The notes beneath the pieces were generated by a model. The model made no database searches. It was not told the origin of the DNA and saw only the letters and a list, made by a program, of their open reading frames with translations. Position numbers and translations under genes: made by a program. Of a stretch of DNA of 64,000 nucleotides, positions 42,078-51,749 are shown piece by piece. Source of the stretch: Acidobacteriota bacterium (GTDB taxonomy: Bacteria > Acidobacteriota > Blastocatellia > Pyrinomonadales > Pyrinomonadaceae); contig QHXI01000053.1 in the NCBI GenBank assembly GCA_003222895.1, forward strand, positions 50,071 through 114,070. The letters are read 5' to 3'. Position 1 is the stretch's first letter; every line of letters begins with the position of its first letter.

Positions 42078-42539
42078 CTATGCTGCTGAAACACTCTCAA
42101 TCGCTTCGATAATTCGCTGATAAGTGCCGCACCGGCAGATGTTGCCGTTCATGGCCGTGACGATCTCGTCGCGATTTGGCTTCGGATTCTTATTGAGCAG
42201 CGCGCTCGCCGACATCAACATTCCCGACGTGCAATACGCGCATTGCATCGCGTCTGCTTTGATGAAGGCTTCCTGAAGCGGCGTCAGCTTGCCATCTTTA
42301 TCCAGGCCATCGATCGTGGTTATCTGCTTGCCAGCCGCGCGGCCGACTTGCGTGATACACGATCGCGTCGCAACGCCGTCGATTAAAACCGTGCAGGCGC
42401 CGCACTGGCCTTCGCCGCAGCCATACTTGCTGCCGGTCAGATCGAGATCGTTGCGCAAGACGGAAAGCAGACTAACGGTTGAGTCGACGTCAACCGAAAG
42501 CTTCTTCCCGTTGACGTTGAGGGAAGTAATCTTAGCCAT
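42078..42539 (-). CDS. [2Fe-2S] subunit of the molybdenum hydroxylase (IorA-like)
   Basis: A 153-residue iron-sulfur subunit. The plant-type [2Fe-2S] cluster uses C41, C46 and C49 (GCGEGQCGAC) plus C61, and the second cluster uses CAYC and CRCGTY in the helical half. No signal peptide is seen, so it may be exported as a complex with the Tat-bearing large subunit. The gene precedes the large-subunit gene by 56 bp on the same strand, and no FAD subunit is near, as in the Ior-type enzymes. Confidence 0.93.
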   Translation of the reverse strand: MAKITSLNVNGKKLSVDVDSTVSLLSVLRNDLDLTGSKYGCGEGQCGACTVLIDGVATRSCITQVGRAAGKQITTIDGLDKDGKLTPLQEAFIKADAMQCAYCTSGMLMSASALLNKNPKPNRDEIVTAMNGNICRCGTYQRIIEAIESVSAA

Positions 42540-42725
42540 ACACCCTCCCTTTAAGAAAGATTTAGTGGATTGGTAAATAAGTATAGCTCCGCTTCACAAA
42601 ATTCAACATCGCACATTGCCATGTCACGTAATAAAATACAGACTGCTAAGCGCGATAAATACAAAGCGGGACTCGGGGCTACTCTTTGCGGGCGATGCGC
42701 TCCGCAAAGCTTACGACAAATTGTG

Positions 42726-43490
42726 ATGCTTTCGCGAACCCTGTTGCTGTTTAGTTTTGCCGTTCTTTGTATCGCGGTAATCCCGCGATGCGCACGCGCC
42801 CAAGCCGGGCCGCCGCTCCTTACTGACGATCCGGAAACGCCGGACAAAGGCCATTGGGAAATTAATTTAGTGCTGACTTTGAGACAGACCCGCGACGGCC
42901 GACTATTCGGCGCGCCGCTGGTGGACGCGAATTACGGATTGGCTGAACGGGTACAGATCAAGGCCGAAGTGCCGTGGCTCGTGCGTCAGGATCGAAACGG
43001 CGGACGGACGCAATCCGGAATTGGCAGCACGAATATTGGCATCAAGTGGCGTTTCATAGACAAGGAGCGACACGGGTTTTCGATGTCCATATATCCGCAA
43101 CTTGAATTCAGGCTCTCAGCGGCATCAGTGCGGAAAGGTTTAATTGAATCAGGTGCGGAACTTCGACTGCCAGTTGAAATAAGCCGTAAGTACGGCAAGT
43201 TCGCGATCGACGGCGAAGTGGGTTACCAAATCGTGCAACGGGGAAAGGACGAGTGGATCTATGGTCTGGCTATTGAGCGCAAGGTCAATAAACGACTGGA
43301 GCTGGTGGGCGAAGTTCACGGCGAATCGACACGTGATCTCAATGACAACAAGATCGTTTTCAACGTTGGCGGTCGCTACGAGCTAAGTAAGCGTTACACA
43401 ATTCTGTTTTCCTCCGGACGGGGATTACGTCACGCGTCAGGCGATGTGCCTACATGGATTGCCTACACAGGTTTGCAACTCCATTTCTAA
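42726..43490 (+). CDS. Probable outer-membrane beta-barrel protein
   Basis: A 254-residue protein. A signal peptide (about 1-25, LLLFSFAVLCIAVIPRCARA) starts at the ATG at 42726, chosen over earlier starts for that reason. The rest alternates hydrophobic and polar residues in strands (INLVLTLRQTRDGRLFGAPL, IDGEVGYQIVQRG) and ends in aromatic LQLHF, the usual C-terminal phenylalanine of outer-membrane proteins. It resembles the phenol MetA-degradation/transporter type of small barrels. The substrate is unknown. It is divergent from the molybdenum hydroxylase genes. Confidence 0.7.
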   Translation: MLSRTLLLFSFAVLCIAVIPRCARAQAGPPLLTDDPETPDKGHWEINLVLTLRQTRDGRLFGAPLVDANYGLAERVQIKAEVPWLVRQDRNGGRTQSGIGSTNIGIKWRFIDKERHGFSMSIYPQLEFRLSAASVRKGLIESGAELRLPVEISRKYGKFAIDGEVGYQIVQRGKDEWIYGLAIERKVNKRLELVGEVHGESTRDLNDNKIVFNVGGRYELSKRYTILFSSGRGLRHASGDVPTWIAYTGLQLHF

Positions 43491-43604
43491 TCAGTAATCA
43501 TCGTCGTTCTCTGGCCATGCCGGCTCTTCACAAATTCACTCGTCAGATTTACCATTTAACATTCCAAGAATTCGAATCCTTAACTGGTGGACGAGGAATA
43601 ATTC

Positions 43605-45635
43605 ATGAAACGACTCTCGAAGCTTTTGCCCGCTGCTTTGTTTGTTTTCATCTGCACTCCTTTGTTGTTGGCACAGCCAGGAGAGATGACTCAGGCCCAG
43701 CGCGAACTGGCTGACTACATCAGGAAAAATTACACCAAGAGCGAAGTGTTGATTCCGATGCGCGACGGCGTGAAGTTATTCGTGTGCATCTATGAGCCGA
43801 AAGACAAGAAGCAGAAGTATCCGATCATGTTCGATCGCACGCCGTACAGCGTCGGGCCTTACGGCGCGAACAGCTACAAGACGTCGTTGGGACCGGATGA
43901 GCTGTTCGCGCGTGAAGGTTACATCTTCGTTTACCAGGACGTGCGCGGCCGCTATATGAGCGAAGGTGTCTACGAAGACGTGCGGCCATACATTCCGAAT
44001 AAGAAAGGAAATCAGATCGACGAGACTACCGATACGTATGACACGGTCGATTGGCTGATCAAAAACGTGCCGAACAACAACGGCCGCGTCGGTGTTTGGG
44101 GAATCTCTTATCCCGGCTTTTACACTTCGATGGCCGGCATCGACGGTCATCCGGCTGTCAAAGCTATCTCGCCGCAGGCGCCAGTCTCAGATTGGTTTCA
44201 TGGCGACGACATGCACCACAACGGGGCGCTTTTTCTCGCGCAGAATTTTTCTTTCTTTAGGGGCTTTGGCCAGCCCCGTCCCGTTCCCACTTCGAATGAC
44301 GATTATGTCAAGCCATTCAATTACGGCACTCAAGATGGATACAAGTTCTATCTCGAGATGGGCGGTCTGAAGAACGCCGGCGATATCTATGAGAAGCAGT
44401 TCGGGTTTCGCCTCAAGTTCTGGGACCAGATGATGCAGCACCCGAACTACGATCAGTTTTGGAAAGAGCGAAATATCTTTCCGAATCTGAAGAACATTCA
44501 CGCGGCGGTCATGACCGTCGGCGGATGGTACGACAACGAGGATTTGTTTGGCGCCCTGGGAACTTATCAAAGTATCGAAAAGCAAAATCCTGGAACATTT
44601 AATGTGCTCGTGATGGGTCCGTGGTTTCATGGCGGCTGGGCGCGATCAGACGGCGACTGGCTCGGTACGGCGTACTTTGGAACGAAGACCGGTGTCTACT
44701 ATCGCGAACATTTCGAGTTGCCTTTCTTCAATTATTTTTTGAAAGACAAAGGCGACATTTCGCAAATCAAAGAAGTCAATGTATTTGACACCGGCGCGGA
44801 TGAGTGGAGCGATCTGCCGAATTGGTCACCAACCGTCTCAACCGAAACGCCGGTTTATTTGATGTCGAATGGCCAACTTTCATTCGGCAACGGTGCGAAC
44901 GGCGCTCGTCCATCTACCGGCAAACTTCCGCCGGCGGGCGCCGGCCCACGGCAACCGTGGTATGACGAATATGTAAGCGATCCCTGGAACCCGGTTCCTT
45001 ACACCGAGAAAAGAAATGGCGACACGATCCGCTATCCGCGCGATTTCATGACTGAGGATCAGCGTTTTGCGGCGACACGTCCCGACGTGCTCGTCTATCA
45101 AACGGCAGCATTGACTGAAGATCTCACCGTTGCGGGCAGCATCAAGCCTGAGTTATTTGTTTCTTCCAGCGGCACTGATTCAGACTTCATCGTCAAGCTG
45201 ATTGATGTATTTCCCGACGACTATCAATATCCGGAAACTGGAAACAAATTGCCAAACGGACAACCAGAAAGAGTGCGACCGCCTCAGGATTCAACCGGAT
45301 CGATCCTCACGCCGGGCGGATATGAAATGCTTTTGCGCGGCGAGCCTTTCCCGGCGCGGTTCCGCAACAGTTTTGAGAAACCAGAACCGCTGCGGCCGAA
45401 CATTCCGGCGAAGATTTCTTACGTGATGCCGGGCATTGTGCATACGTTCAAGAAAGGCCACCGCATCATGGTGCAGATTCAGAGCACGTGGTTTCCGCTG
45501 GTCGCGCGCAGTCCGCAGAAGTTCATGCCGAATTACAAACTCGGCATCGACACCGATTTTCAGAAAGCGACCGAGCGCATCTATCACTCAGCGCAGTATC
45601 CGTCGCGGATTGTGCTGCCGGTGTTGAAGCGGTGA
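43605..45635 (+). CDS. Secreted CocE/NonD-family hydrolase
   Basis: A 676-residue alpha/beta hydrolase of the X-Pro dipeptidyl-peptidase/alpha-amino-acid ester hydrolase family. Residues 1-24 form a signal peptide. The nucleophile is S168 in GISYPG, the acid lies in the catalytic domain at about residue 310, and the histidine is probably in WFHGGW. A C-terminal jelly-roll domain covers about 450-670. GAGGAA precedes the ATG. Members hydrolyse acylated amino acids or peptides; the substrate here is unknown. The tandem with other secreted hydrolases in the window suggests a scavenging lifestyle. Confidence 0.92.
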   Translation: MKRLSKLLPAALFVFICTPLLLAQPGEMTQAQRELADYIRKNYTKSEVLIPMRDGVKLFVCIYEPKDKKQKYPIMFDRTPYSVGPYGANSYKTSLGPDELFAREGYIFVYQDVRGRYMSEGVYEDVRPYIPNKKGNQIDETTDTYDTVDWLIKNVPNNNGRVGVWGISYPGFYTSMAGIDGHPAVKAISPQAPVSDWFHGDDMHHNGALFLAQNFSFFRGFGQPRPVPTSNDDYVKPFNYGTQDGYKFYLEMGGLKNAGDIYEKQFGFRLKFWDQMMQHPNYDQFWKERNIFPNLKNIHAAVMTVGGWYDNEDLFGALGTYQSIEKQNPGTFNVLVMGPWFHGGWARSDGDWLGTAYFGTKTGVYYREHFELPFFNYFLKDKGDISQIKEVNVFDTGADEWSDLPNWSPTVSTETPVYLMSNGQLSFGNGANGARPSTGKLPPAGAGPRQPWYDEYVSDPWNPVPYTEKRNGDTIRYPRDFMTEDQRFAATRPDVLVYQTAALTEDLTVAGSIKPELFVSSSGTDSDFIVKLIDVFPDDYQYPETGNKLPNGQPERVRPPQDSTGSILTPGGYEMLLRGEPFPARFRNSFEKPEPLRPNIPAKISYVMPGIVHTFKKGHRIMVQIQSTWFPLVARSPQKFMPNYKLGIDTDFQKATERIYHSAQYPSRIVLPVLKR

Positions 45636-45673
45636 ATTATCTCCTTGTACGATGGCAGTGTTAAGATGTGTCT

Positions 45674-45904
45674 ATGGCGAAGAAGAAAGTAGCTAAGGTA
45701 AGGGAAGTTCTCATTCACGGCGGAGGTCCGGACTTGCCTCCTCTGGCGGGCGAGGATCGAAATGGCACGCGCTACGAGTACCAGCGAATCAGAAATCCAG
45801 TCGCTCCTGGCGAACGAGAGAAAATGCTCGAGAAGCGAAAGAAGTTAACTTTGAAGGCATTCCAGATTGCATACGAGAACCAGCATCAGCGTAAGAGTGC
45901 TTGA
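45674..45904 (+). CDS. Probable antitoxin of the PIN-toxin pair
   Basis: A 76-residue basic protein (start MAKKKVAKVREVLIHGGGPD) encoded directly before a PIN toxin, with one base shared between its stop and the toxin ATG. No DNA-binding domain is recognisable; the central part (ENGTRYEY-like, GERE KMLEKR) and C-terminal helix could be the toxin-binding part. The ATG at 45674 is chosen over an earlier non-ATG start. The call rests on position and size. Confidence 0.6.
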   Translation: MAKKKVAKVREVLIHGGGPDLPPLAGEDRNGTRYEYQRIRNPVAPGEREKMLEKRKKLTLKAFQIAYENQHQRKSA

Positions 45905-46353
45905 TGTCGTATTTCACTTACGACACGTCTGTTATCATTTCACGGAAACTAGCGGATCTCCCCGGCCTTCCTGGTAGCTTTCTCATGTCCGCAGTAGTTC
46001 TGATGGAGCTGACCGCTAGTGCGAGAGACGACTCTGAGCGGAAACTTTATGAGCGGCTCTTTCGGCAGTATCAGCAAGACAATTCCTTGATCGTGCCGGA
46101 CGATGACGACTGGCTTCTCGCATCGCGGATTCTGTTTTGGTTGACGCAGGGTCGAAGGCGTACAGCTAGGGGCAAGCTCAAACGAATGCCAACCGGCGCT
46201 GCACAACGCATGGCGCTCGATGTTCTTATCGCAGTCAGCGCGCGTCGGTGGAAGGCGACCGTAGTTACTGAAAACTACGACGACTTCAAAGCGATTCAGC
46301 GATATTGCAACACGAAAGTTGCGAAGGCTTCGGATTTCTTTCGGCGTCGTTAG
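45904..46353 (+). CDS. PIN-domain RNase toxin (VapC-like)
   Basis: A 149-residue PIN-domain protein. The acidic metal-binding set is D7 (YDTSVI), E35 (LMELTAS), D106 (MALDVLIA) and D126 or D127 (NYDDF). VapC enzymes cut RNA, often tRNA, with magnesium or manganese, and are neutralised by a small protein encoded just upstream. Translation is coupled to the antitoxin gene by a one-base overlap. The RNA target cannot be told from sequence. Confidence 0.85.
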   Translation: MSYFTYDTSVIISRKLADLPGLPGSFLMSAVVLMELTASARDDSERKLYERLFRQYQQDNSLIVPDDDDWLLASRILFWLTQGRRRTARGKLKRMPTGAAQRMALDVLIAVSARRWKATVVTENYDDFKAIQRYCNTKVAKASDFFRRR

Positions 46354-46446
46354 ACCAATTCTGCCGTCACTCAGTCTCAGCCGGGGTTCAGCCGACTTTG
46401 CTTGTCAGGCCGTACTAGTCATCGCCCGGTCAAGTGCTCGCGCTCC

Positions 46447-48153
46447 TCACTTCCCGAATCGCGAATCGCTCATCGTGACGTCCGCGCGTGCCCAGGCTTT
46501 CTTGAATCGCGCTTCGACCAGCGCCGCGTCATCATGCTTGCCTTGCGCTTTGAGGGCTTGCATCAAGCCATACAGCGCCCAACCATTTTCGCGATTACGC
46601 TTCAGGTCTTCCCAGTAAACAGTTTCCGCTTCGCCCGGGCGTTTCGCTTCCAAGAGCACAGCGCCCAGCGCCTGGCGCGGCGGGTAATGAAACTCCGCCG
46701 GTTCTGTGTAAACGAGCGCGTCTTCCAGCCGCACTGCACGCTCAAGGTGCGAGACGGCTTCATCGTAATTCTTTTTCGCTGCCGCAATATTGCCGGCCAG
46801 AACTTCCTGGGCGATCGTTAGTACCGCACGGCCCGTGTTCGGTGAAAACAGCGGCTGATCGAGCGACTTGTCGGCCATCAACCCGCTCAATTTTGCTAAC
46901 TCCTGCTCGGCCGAATCCATCTGATCTTTTCCAAAGAACGCCGTGCCGCGCGCGTAGTGCCACATGCCGGTCAGATACGCACTAACTGCCGGCGGCTCAG
47001 GTTCGCGCAGCATCTCGTCCCACTTTCCGAAACGCGTGAGCGCGTAGTAAGGCACGACGCGAAAACCTGCGAGCAGCGGGACTGCTTTCAATGTTTCGTC
47101 GTTCACTTGCGATGCTGCTTTGCGCGCCGCTGCAATCGCGATCTTGCTGTTGCCTTCAGCCGTTGCTGCGAACCAGAGAAAATGCAGGTTATGGGGATAG
47201 TAAGCCATCGGGTAGAGGCCCTGCGCGCGACACTGCGAGATATAATCTTCGTCCGCGGCGATCGCCATTTCGTTGCTGCGCTGCGCGTCGGCATAGCGCC
47301 CCACGCGTTGGTAGATATGCGCCGGCATGTGGACCATGTGGCCGGCAGCAGGCATCAACGTGAGCAAACGGTCAGCAGCCGCTTCGGCCTTGTCAGCCTG
47401 ATAGGCCTCCATGAGGTGAATGTAAAGATGGAGCGCGCCCGGATGTTGCGGATTGTGGGCAATGATTTTTTCCGTGAGCGCGACAATTTCCGCCGTTCGT
47501 TCGTAAGGCTTACCGTCGCGTGTCCAGTAACCCCACGGGCGCAGGTCCATTACTGATTCGACGTAAAGCATCGCGATGTCCTCATCGTCTGGAAACTGCA
47601 AATGCACCTGGCGCATCGCGTCGGCGTAAGCGACATCCCGCGTGCGGCGATCTTCAGCTCGGCCGGAATAGCGTTGTGTCAGTGCGTCGATCAATGCCTG
47701 TTCGCGCGGCAAGGCTTTTGACTTCAGCGCGATCGCTTTTTGAATTACTTCGAGCGCCTTCGGTTCACTGGCCGGATCCATCGGCGCATTTATGTTTGGA
47801 CCGAGCGCCAGAGCTTCGCCCCAATAGGCAATCGCGAGGTTCGGATCGAGCCGTTCCGCCTCTCGATACGCGCGTCCAGCTTCGGCGTGATTAAAGGCGT
47901 ATGAAAGGTTCAATCCCTGATTCATGAAGAGCTGCGCCTGACGGTTTTTCGTCGACACCGGAAACACATGAGTCCCGAGATTCTGCAGCCGTGGCGCGAT
48001 CGCACCTGTCGGTGAAATTGCCTGTTGAGCCGGTTCTTTATAATGAACGTGATTCGGCATTGGCTGCTGATCTTGAGCCAAGCTGGCTGTCTCAATGCCA
48101 AAGATCATAGCGGTGACCGCGAAAGTAATCAGGATTAATCGTGCAGTTTTCAT
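46447..48153 (-). CDS. Secreted TPR protein, histidine-rich
   Basis: A 568-residue protein with a signal peptide (1-26) and AGAGGAGT before the ATG. The rest is TPR-type helical repeat (FNHAEAGRAYREAERLDPNL, YDEAVSHLERAVRLEDALVY). A central region has a set of histidines in HLYIHLMEA, HMVHMPAHIYQRVG and YYPHNLHFLWF that look like a metal site but could be structural. This is a widespread group of unknown function. It is divergent from the beta-lactamase-like gene. Confidence 0.75.
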   Translation of the reverse strand: MKTARLILITFAVTAMIFGIETASLAQDQQPMPNHVHYKEPAQQAISPTGAIAPRLQNLGTHVFPVSTKNRQAQLFMNQGLNLSYAFNHAEAGRAYREAERLDPNLAIAYWGEALALGPNINAPMDPASEPKALEVIQKAIALKSKALPREQALIDALTQRYSGRAEDRRTRDVAYADAMRQVHLQFPDDEDIAMLYVESVMDLRPWGYWTRDGKPYERTAEIVALTEKIIAHNPQHPGALHLYIHLMEAYQADKAEAAADRLLTLMPAAGHMVHMPAHIYQRVGRYADAQRSNEMAIAADEDYISQCRAQGLYPMAYYPHNLHFLWFAATAEGNSKIAIAAARKAASQVNDETLKAVPLLAGFRVVPYYALTRFGKWDEMLREPEPPAVSAYLTGMWHYARGTAFFGKDQMDSAEQELAKLSGLMADKSLDQPLFSPNTGRAVLTIAQEVLAGNIAAAKKNYDEAVSHLERAVRLEDALVYTEPAEFHYPPRQALGAVLLEAKRPGEAETVYWEDLKRNRENGWALYGLMQALKAQGKHDDAALVEARFKKAWARADVTMSDSRFGK

Positions 48154-48268
48154 GGCGACTCCTCTTTGTCTATGGCTGGCGTTCCTGAAGGATGGGAATT
48201 CTACTCCAACCCTGCGATATAATCACCACCAGGATTGGACTCAGACACGATTTCATGAGGAGACTACT

Positions 48269-49681
48269 TTGCGCCGACCAAAAGAGTTGATTTTCAACAT
48301 TTCCGTTTTCATTCTTGTCGCTTTCGCAATATCTCAGGCGAGTGCGCAAACGCAACTATCTGCCGACCTGACAGAGAAGATCGACAAAGTCGCCACCGAC
48401 ACGCTCGCGCGCACCGGAGTGCCGAGCGCGTCTGTGGCAATCGTGAAAGATGGGCAGATTGTTTACGCGAAAGCTTATGGCGATGCGAAGCTTGAGCCGA
48501 AAACTCCGGCGACGCCCGCGATGCGCTACAGTATCGGATCGATAAGCAAACAGTTTACAGCCGCGGCGATTCTGCTCTTGCAAGAGCAGGGAAAGCTTTC
48601 ACTTGATGACAAAGTCGGGAAGTACGTTCCGGATTTGACGCGCGCGAACGAAGTAACGATCCGGCAACTCTTGTCGCACACGTCGGGCTATCAGGATTAC
48701 TGGCCGCAGGATTATGTGATGCCGGGAATGCTCCAGCCGACGAGCGCCCAAAAGATTATGGACGCGTGGGCCAGGAAGCCGCTAGATTTCGAGCCCGGCA
48801 CGAAATGGCAATACAGCAACACCAACTATGTGATCGCCGGTGTGATTGTCGAGAAAGTTGCGCGCATGCCCTTGCTTCAGTTTCTGCAGCAGAAAGTTTT
48901 CACGCCGCTCGGGATGACGAGCGTCATGGATACCGATCAGAGCAAACTTGGCGACACAGATCCTATTGGCTATTTGCGGTTTGGCCTCGGGCCGCTACGT
49001 CCGGCGCCGAAAGAAGGAAAGGGTTGGTTATTCGCAGCGGGTGAGTTGGCAATGCCGGCGGCCGATTTGGCGAAGTGGGATATCTCGATGATGGACCAGA
49101 AGCTTTTGAAGCCTGCGTCGTATCGGGAAATGCAAACCGACGTGCTGCTCAAGAATGGTCTGGATACTCACTATGGACTCGCCGTGGATGTGAATTCTCA
49201 GGGAGGGCACCGAGCAATCTCGCACGGCGGCGAAGTGTCCGGCTTCACCGCGCAGAACACTGTCTTTCCCGATGATCGCGCGGCGATTGTAGTGCTCACG
49301 AATCAGGATGCGGCGAGCGCGTCAGGCGCAATCGCCGGCGGGATTGCCCAGATTCTGTTTGCGACGAACGATCCGGCAACGCCGGCGAAGTTGGAACAGA
49401 CACAGAAGATTTTCGCCGACCTGCAGCAAGGCAAAATCGATCGTGCGTTGTTCACGGATAACGCGAATTTCTATTTCAGTGAACAGGCGTTGAAAGATTT
49501 TGCGAGCGCTCTCGGGCCTTTGGGCGAGCCTCAGTCATTCACGCAAACGAGCCAGGGGCTGCGCGGGGGCATGACGCTCCGCGTTTACATCATTCGCTTT
49601 CCCCAGCGAGCGTTGCGTGCCTGGACCTATGAAATGCCGGACGGAAAGCTGGAGCAATATCAGATCGCACCGCAGAATTGA
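48269..49681 (+). CDS. Secreted serine hydrolase, beta-lactamase (class C-like) family
   Basis: A 470-residue protein. The start is TTG at 48269, since GAGGAG lies nine bases upstream and a signal peptide follows (about 1-26, ending ISQASA). Earlier starts would add a spurious leader. The motifs are S91-ISK94 (SxxK), YSN (in QYSNTNY, about 180) and SHGG (about 343). The C-terminal part (about 390-470) is extra and ends YEMPDGKLEQYQIAP. Enzymes of this group act as carboxylesterases or D-amino-acid peptidases as often as on beta-lactams. Confidence 0.88.
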   Translation: MRRPKELIFNISVFILVAFAISQASAQTQLSADLTEKIDKVATDTLARTGVPSASVAIVKDGQIVYAKAYGDAKLEPKTPATPAMRYSIGSISKQFTAAAILLLQEQGKLSLDDKVGKYVPDLTRANEVTIRQLLSHTSGYQDYWPQDYVMPGMLQPTSAQKIMDAWARKPLDFEPGTKWQYSNTNYVIAGVIVEKVARMPLLQFLQQKVFTPLGMTSVMDTDQSKLGDTDPIGYLRFGLGPLRPAPKEGKGWLFAAGELAMPAADLAKWDISMMDQKLLKPASYREMQTDVLLKNGLDTHYGLAVDVNSQGGHRAISHGGEVSGFTAQNTVFPDDRAAIVVLTNQDAASASGAIAGGIAQILFATNDPATPAKLEQTQKIFADLQQGKIDRALFTDNANFYFSEQALKDFASALGPLGEPQSFTQTSQGLRGGMTLRVYIIRFPQRALRAWTYEMPDGKLEQYQIAPQN

Positions 49682-49739
49682 GCGACACGACGAGAGAGTA
49701 TTGGCTGGCAATAGGTCACCCGTGATGAACGTTCGTTAG

Positions 49740-50936
49740 CTACCACTCGCTAGTCGGGCTCAGCGTCTCATCCTCCCAAACTTCCCCATGTTTGCGCGCG
49801 AGATCGTTTCTCGTCTGTTCCAGCATCGCTATCAAATTTGTCACATTGGTATAGAGAGCCAGATGGGCTTTTTCTCTGGCTTTGTTATCTGGGATGACAA
49901 AGTCGTCTTCCATTACAGTCATGAACTCACGTCTTACAAGGTTCCAAAGTGGCGCTACCATTTTACTGTCATCTAGTTCACCTTGAGCATTGACGATATG
50001 CTGCGCTAAGAGCTTCATTCGTTCCTTATCACTCATGCTACCAAATAGAGATTGAAGCAGTTGTTCTCGATTTGGAGAATCCGCGCGAGCGGCTATTTTT
50101 CTGCGAACAGCATTAAGCGACTCTTCAGACATTGATTGAGCATAAACGTCCTTGAAAGTGTTACTGAGTTGAATAGACTCAGCGAGGCGAGCGACCTCAT
50201 AGGCCAGATCATTTACGAGCCGATCATGCTCTTCCATCTCTAATTTGATCTCTGGATAAGACTCAAGAAATTGCATCTGATTGGGAGTTAAAGCATCGGC
50301 GCGCACGTAAAAACAGCGAATGCCGCCGAGTTCATGAGTTTGGTAGTTCCAGGAAAGAGTAAGATCATTTAACCTTTTCTGTTCTGGTTCGAGCTTGGCT
50401 AGAAAAGGACGAATTACGAAATTGAGCCAAGTGTGCGCGACCTTTTGATTTGGATATTTTTCGCGGCTCCGCAAGAGATCTAGATAACGATGAGGAGCCG
50501 GCTCGGAATGGCTACCGACACGGTGAAAGTAGATCCTTGTGAAGATATCCTGATGCGGAGCCAATGGACTGTCGCCGACGTCAATGACAATGACTACTTT
50601 ATCACTCGGGATTGAAGTCGAAATGTCCGGCTCAGCTTCGTGTACGCGAAAATCCTGTAGAGGATATTCCAGGAGATTGGGAATTATTTGCTCCAACCAT
50701 TCACGGGTCGACTGTCGACCCTTTATCACATTTGGAACGCCATCAATGCTTCCATCGTTCGCCACTCCAAGCACAATATGACCGCCGTGTGAATTAGCCA
50801 TCGCCGAGAGAGCTTTCGCGAGACTTTCGCGAAAAGCTTTGTCATCTTTCACGAGGCGACCACTCTTTCGCTCAAACTGATCGTGCTCAGAGGGAAATGA
50901 CCGAACTTCCGATTCTTTCCAACGCTCTTTCTTCAT
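49740..50936 (-). CDS. AlbA_2/Schlafen-type ATP-binding protein
   Basis: A 398-residue protein. The N-terminal domain (about 10-160) matches the AlbA_2 (Schlafen-like) putative DNA- or RNA-binding domain: FERKSGRLVKDD, ALSAMANSHGGHIVLGVAND and a basic RIYFHRVGSHS. The rest is a helical domain without a recognised family. Such genes are common near mobile or defence loci. The sequence looks slightly more AT-rich than its neighbours, compatible with transfer. It lies next to a HigBA pair on the same strand. Function unknown. Confidence 0.75.
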   Translation of the reverse strand: MKKERWKESEVRSFPSEHDQFERKSGRLVKDDKAFRESLAKALSAMANSHGGHIVLGVANDGSIDGVPNVIKGRQSTREWLEQIIPNLLEYPLQDFRVHEAEPDISTSIPSDKVVIVIDVGDSPLAPHQDIFTRIYFHRVGSHSEPAPHRYLDLLRSREKYPNQKVAHTWLNFVIRPFLAKLEPEQKRLNDLTLSWNYQTHELGGIRCFYVRADALTPNQMQFLESYPEIKLEMEEHDRLVNDLAYEVARLAESIQLSNTFKDVYAQSMSEESLNAVRRKIAARADSPNREQLLQSLFGSMSDKERMKLLAQHIVNAQGELDDSKMVAPLWNLVRREFMTVMEDDFVIPDNKAREKAHLALYTNVTNLIAMLEQTRNDLARKHGEVWEDETLSPTSEW

Positions 50937-51002
50937 GTGTTGGGAATGTTCAGATTAAGTTTGACATGAGCCAATTGTCTTTCGACGCTGATCATTCGAT
51001 CA

Positions 51003-51233
51003 TTACTCAACCGCCAACTCCGGCACGTGCTCATCCTCATACTTCTCGATCAGGATGCCCACGACTTCCATGAACGACGCGAGGGGGTGCGATTCATCTT
51101 CACCGACTTCGTCGACTAACGAATCAAGCAATTCTACAAGCTGCCGGTATTCGGCCTCAGTGTGTGGCACGAACAACGTTCGAGACAGAGGAGCCCAAGC
51201 ATCCGCAGTCTTGTTAACATCCAGATTCTGCAT
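51003..51233 (-). CDS. higA: HigA-type antitoxin
   Basis: A 76-residue acidic protein with WAPLSRTLFVPHTEAEY, then SLVDEVGEDESHPLASFMEV, segments typical of the antitoxin partner of HigB. No classical helix-turn-helix is evident, as in the short form of this family. It starts 4 bp after the toxin stop, in the toxin-first order usual for higBA. Confidence 0.8.
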   Translation of the reverse strand: MQNLDVNKTADAWAPLSRTLFVPHTEAEYRQLVELLDSLVDEVGEDESHPLASFMEVVGILIEKYEDEHVPELAVE

Positions 51234-51237
51234 CTAC

Positions 51238-51525
51238 CTATTCCTTCCAGCCCTGCTCGTCATATTCAGCGTGAGTAAGCACTGAGCGAATGTAAACCTT
51301 TCGCCGATTATAGTGGATCGCCGCGATTAGACGAACCCTGTTGCCGCCGATATTGAAAACGGTTAGCTTGCCCACTTGATCAGCAGACGCGAAGATCGTA
51401 CGCAACTCGGCGAAGCTTGGAAAGTTGTTACGTTTTATCAGCCCATACCAATGCGCTAGAGAGGCTTTTGAGTCAGGGTGCGTCTTGGCAAACTCGTTGA
51501 GCCGTTTTCGACTGATCACATGCAT
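51238..51525 (-). CDS. higB: HigB-type mRNA interferase toxin
   Basis: A 95-residue RelE-superfamily toxin with MHVISRKRLNEFAKTHPDS at the N-terminus, WYGLIKRNNFPSFAEL, and a basic C-terminal strand (NRRKVYIRSVLTHAEYD). It cleaves mRNA at the ribosome in known members. The gene comes first, followed directly by the antitoxin gene. Confidence 0.88.
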   Translation of the reverse strand: MHVISRKRLNEFAKTHPDSKASLAHWYGLIKRNNFPSFAELRTIFASADQVGKLTVFNIGGNRVRLIAAIHYNRRKVYIRSVLTHAEYDEQGWKE

Positions 51526-51661
51526 TGGGAGGGATTCTAGATTGCTTTGGCCGAGCTTTGTATCACGGTTTCCTCTTTGCGGCGATGCAAAGAAACGGCA
51601 ATCGGATCAAGACGGCTAGCGCTCTCGGATAAATGGCCAGAGTCTTCATCCTCTCACCGCA

Positions 51662-51677
51662 TGTGATCCACGTCACA
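51662..51677 (+). promoter_or_regulatory. CRP-type palindrome upstream of the heme operon
   Basis: TGTGA-TCCACG-TCACA matches the CRP consensus (TGTGA, six bases, TCACA) perfectly. It lies 73 bp before the first heme gene. No matching -10 hexamer at a standard CRP distance was firmly identified. A regulator of the CRP/FNR superfamily is expected to bind; which one is unknown. Confidence 0.6.
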
Positions 51678-51749
51678 AACCTACATAAATTTCCGCTTTT
51701 CATGACAAACGGATGACACTCGCTTTCGCGGGTTTTCTAGAATAACCGC

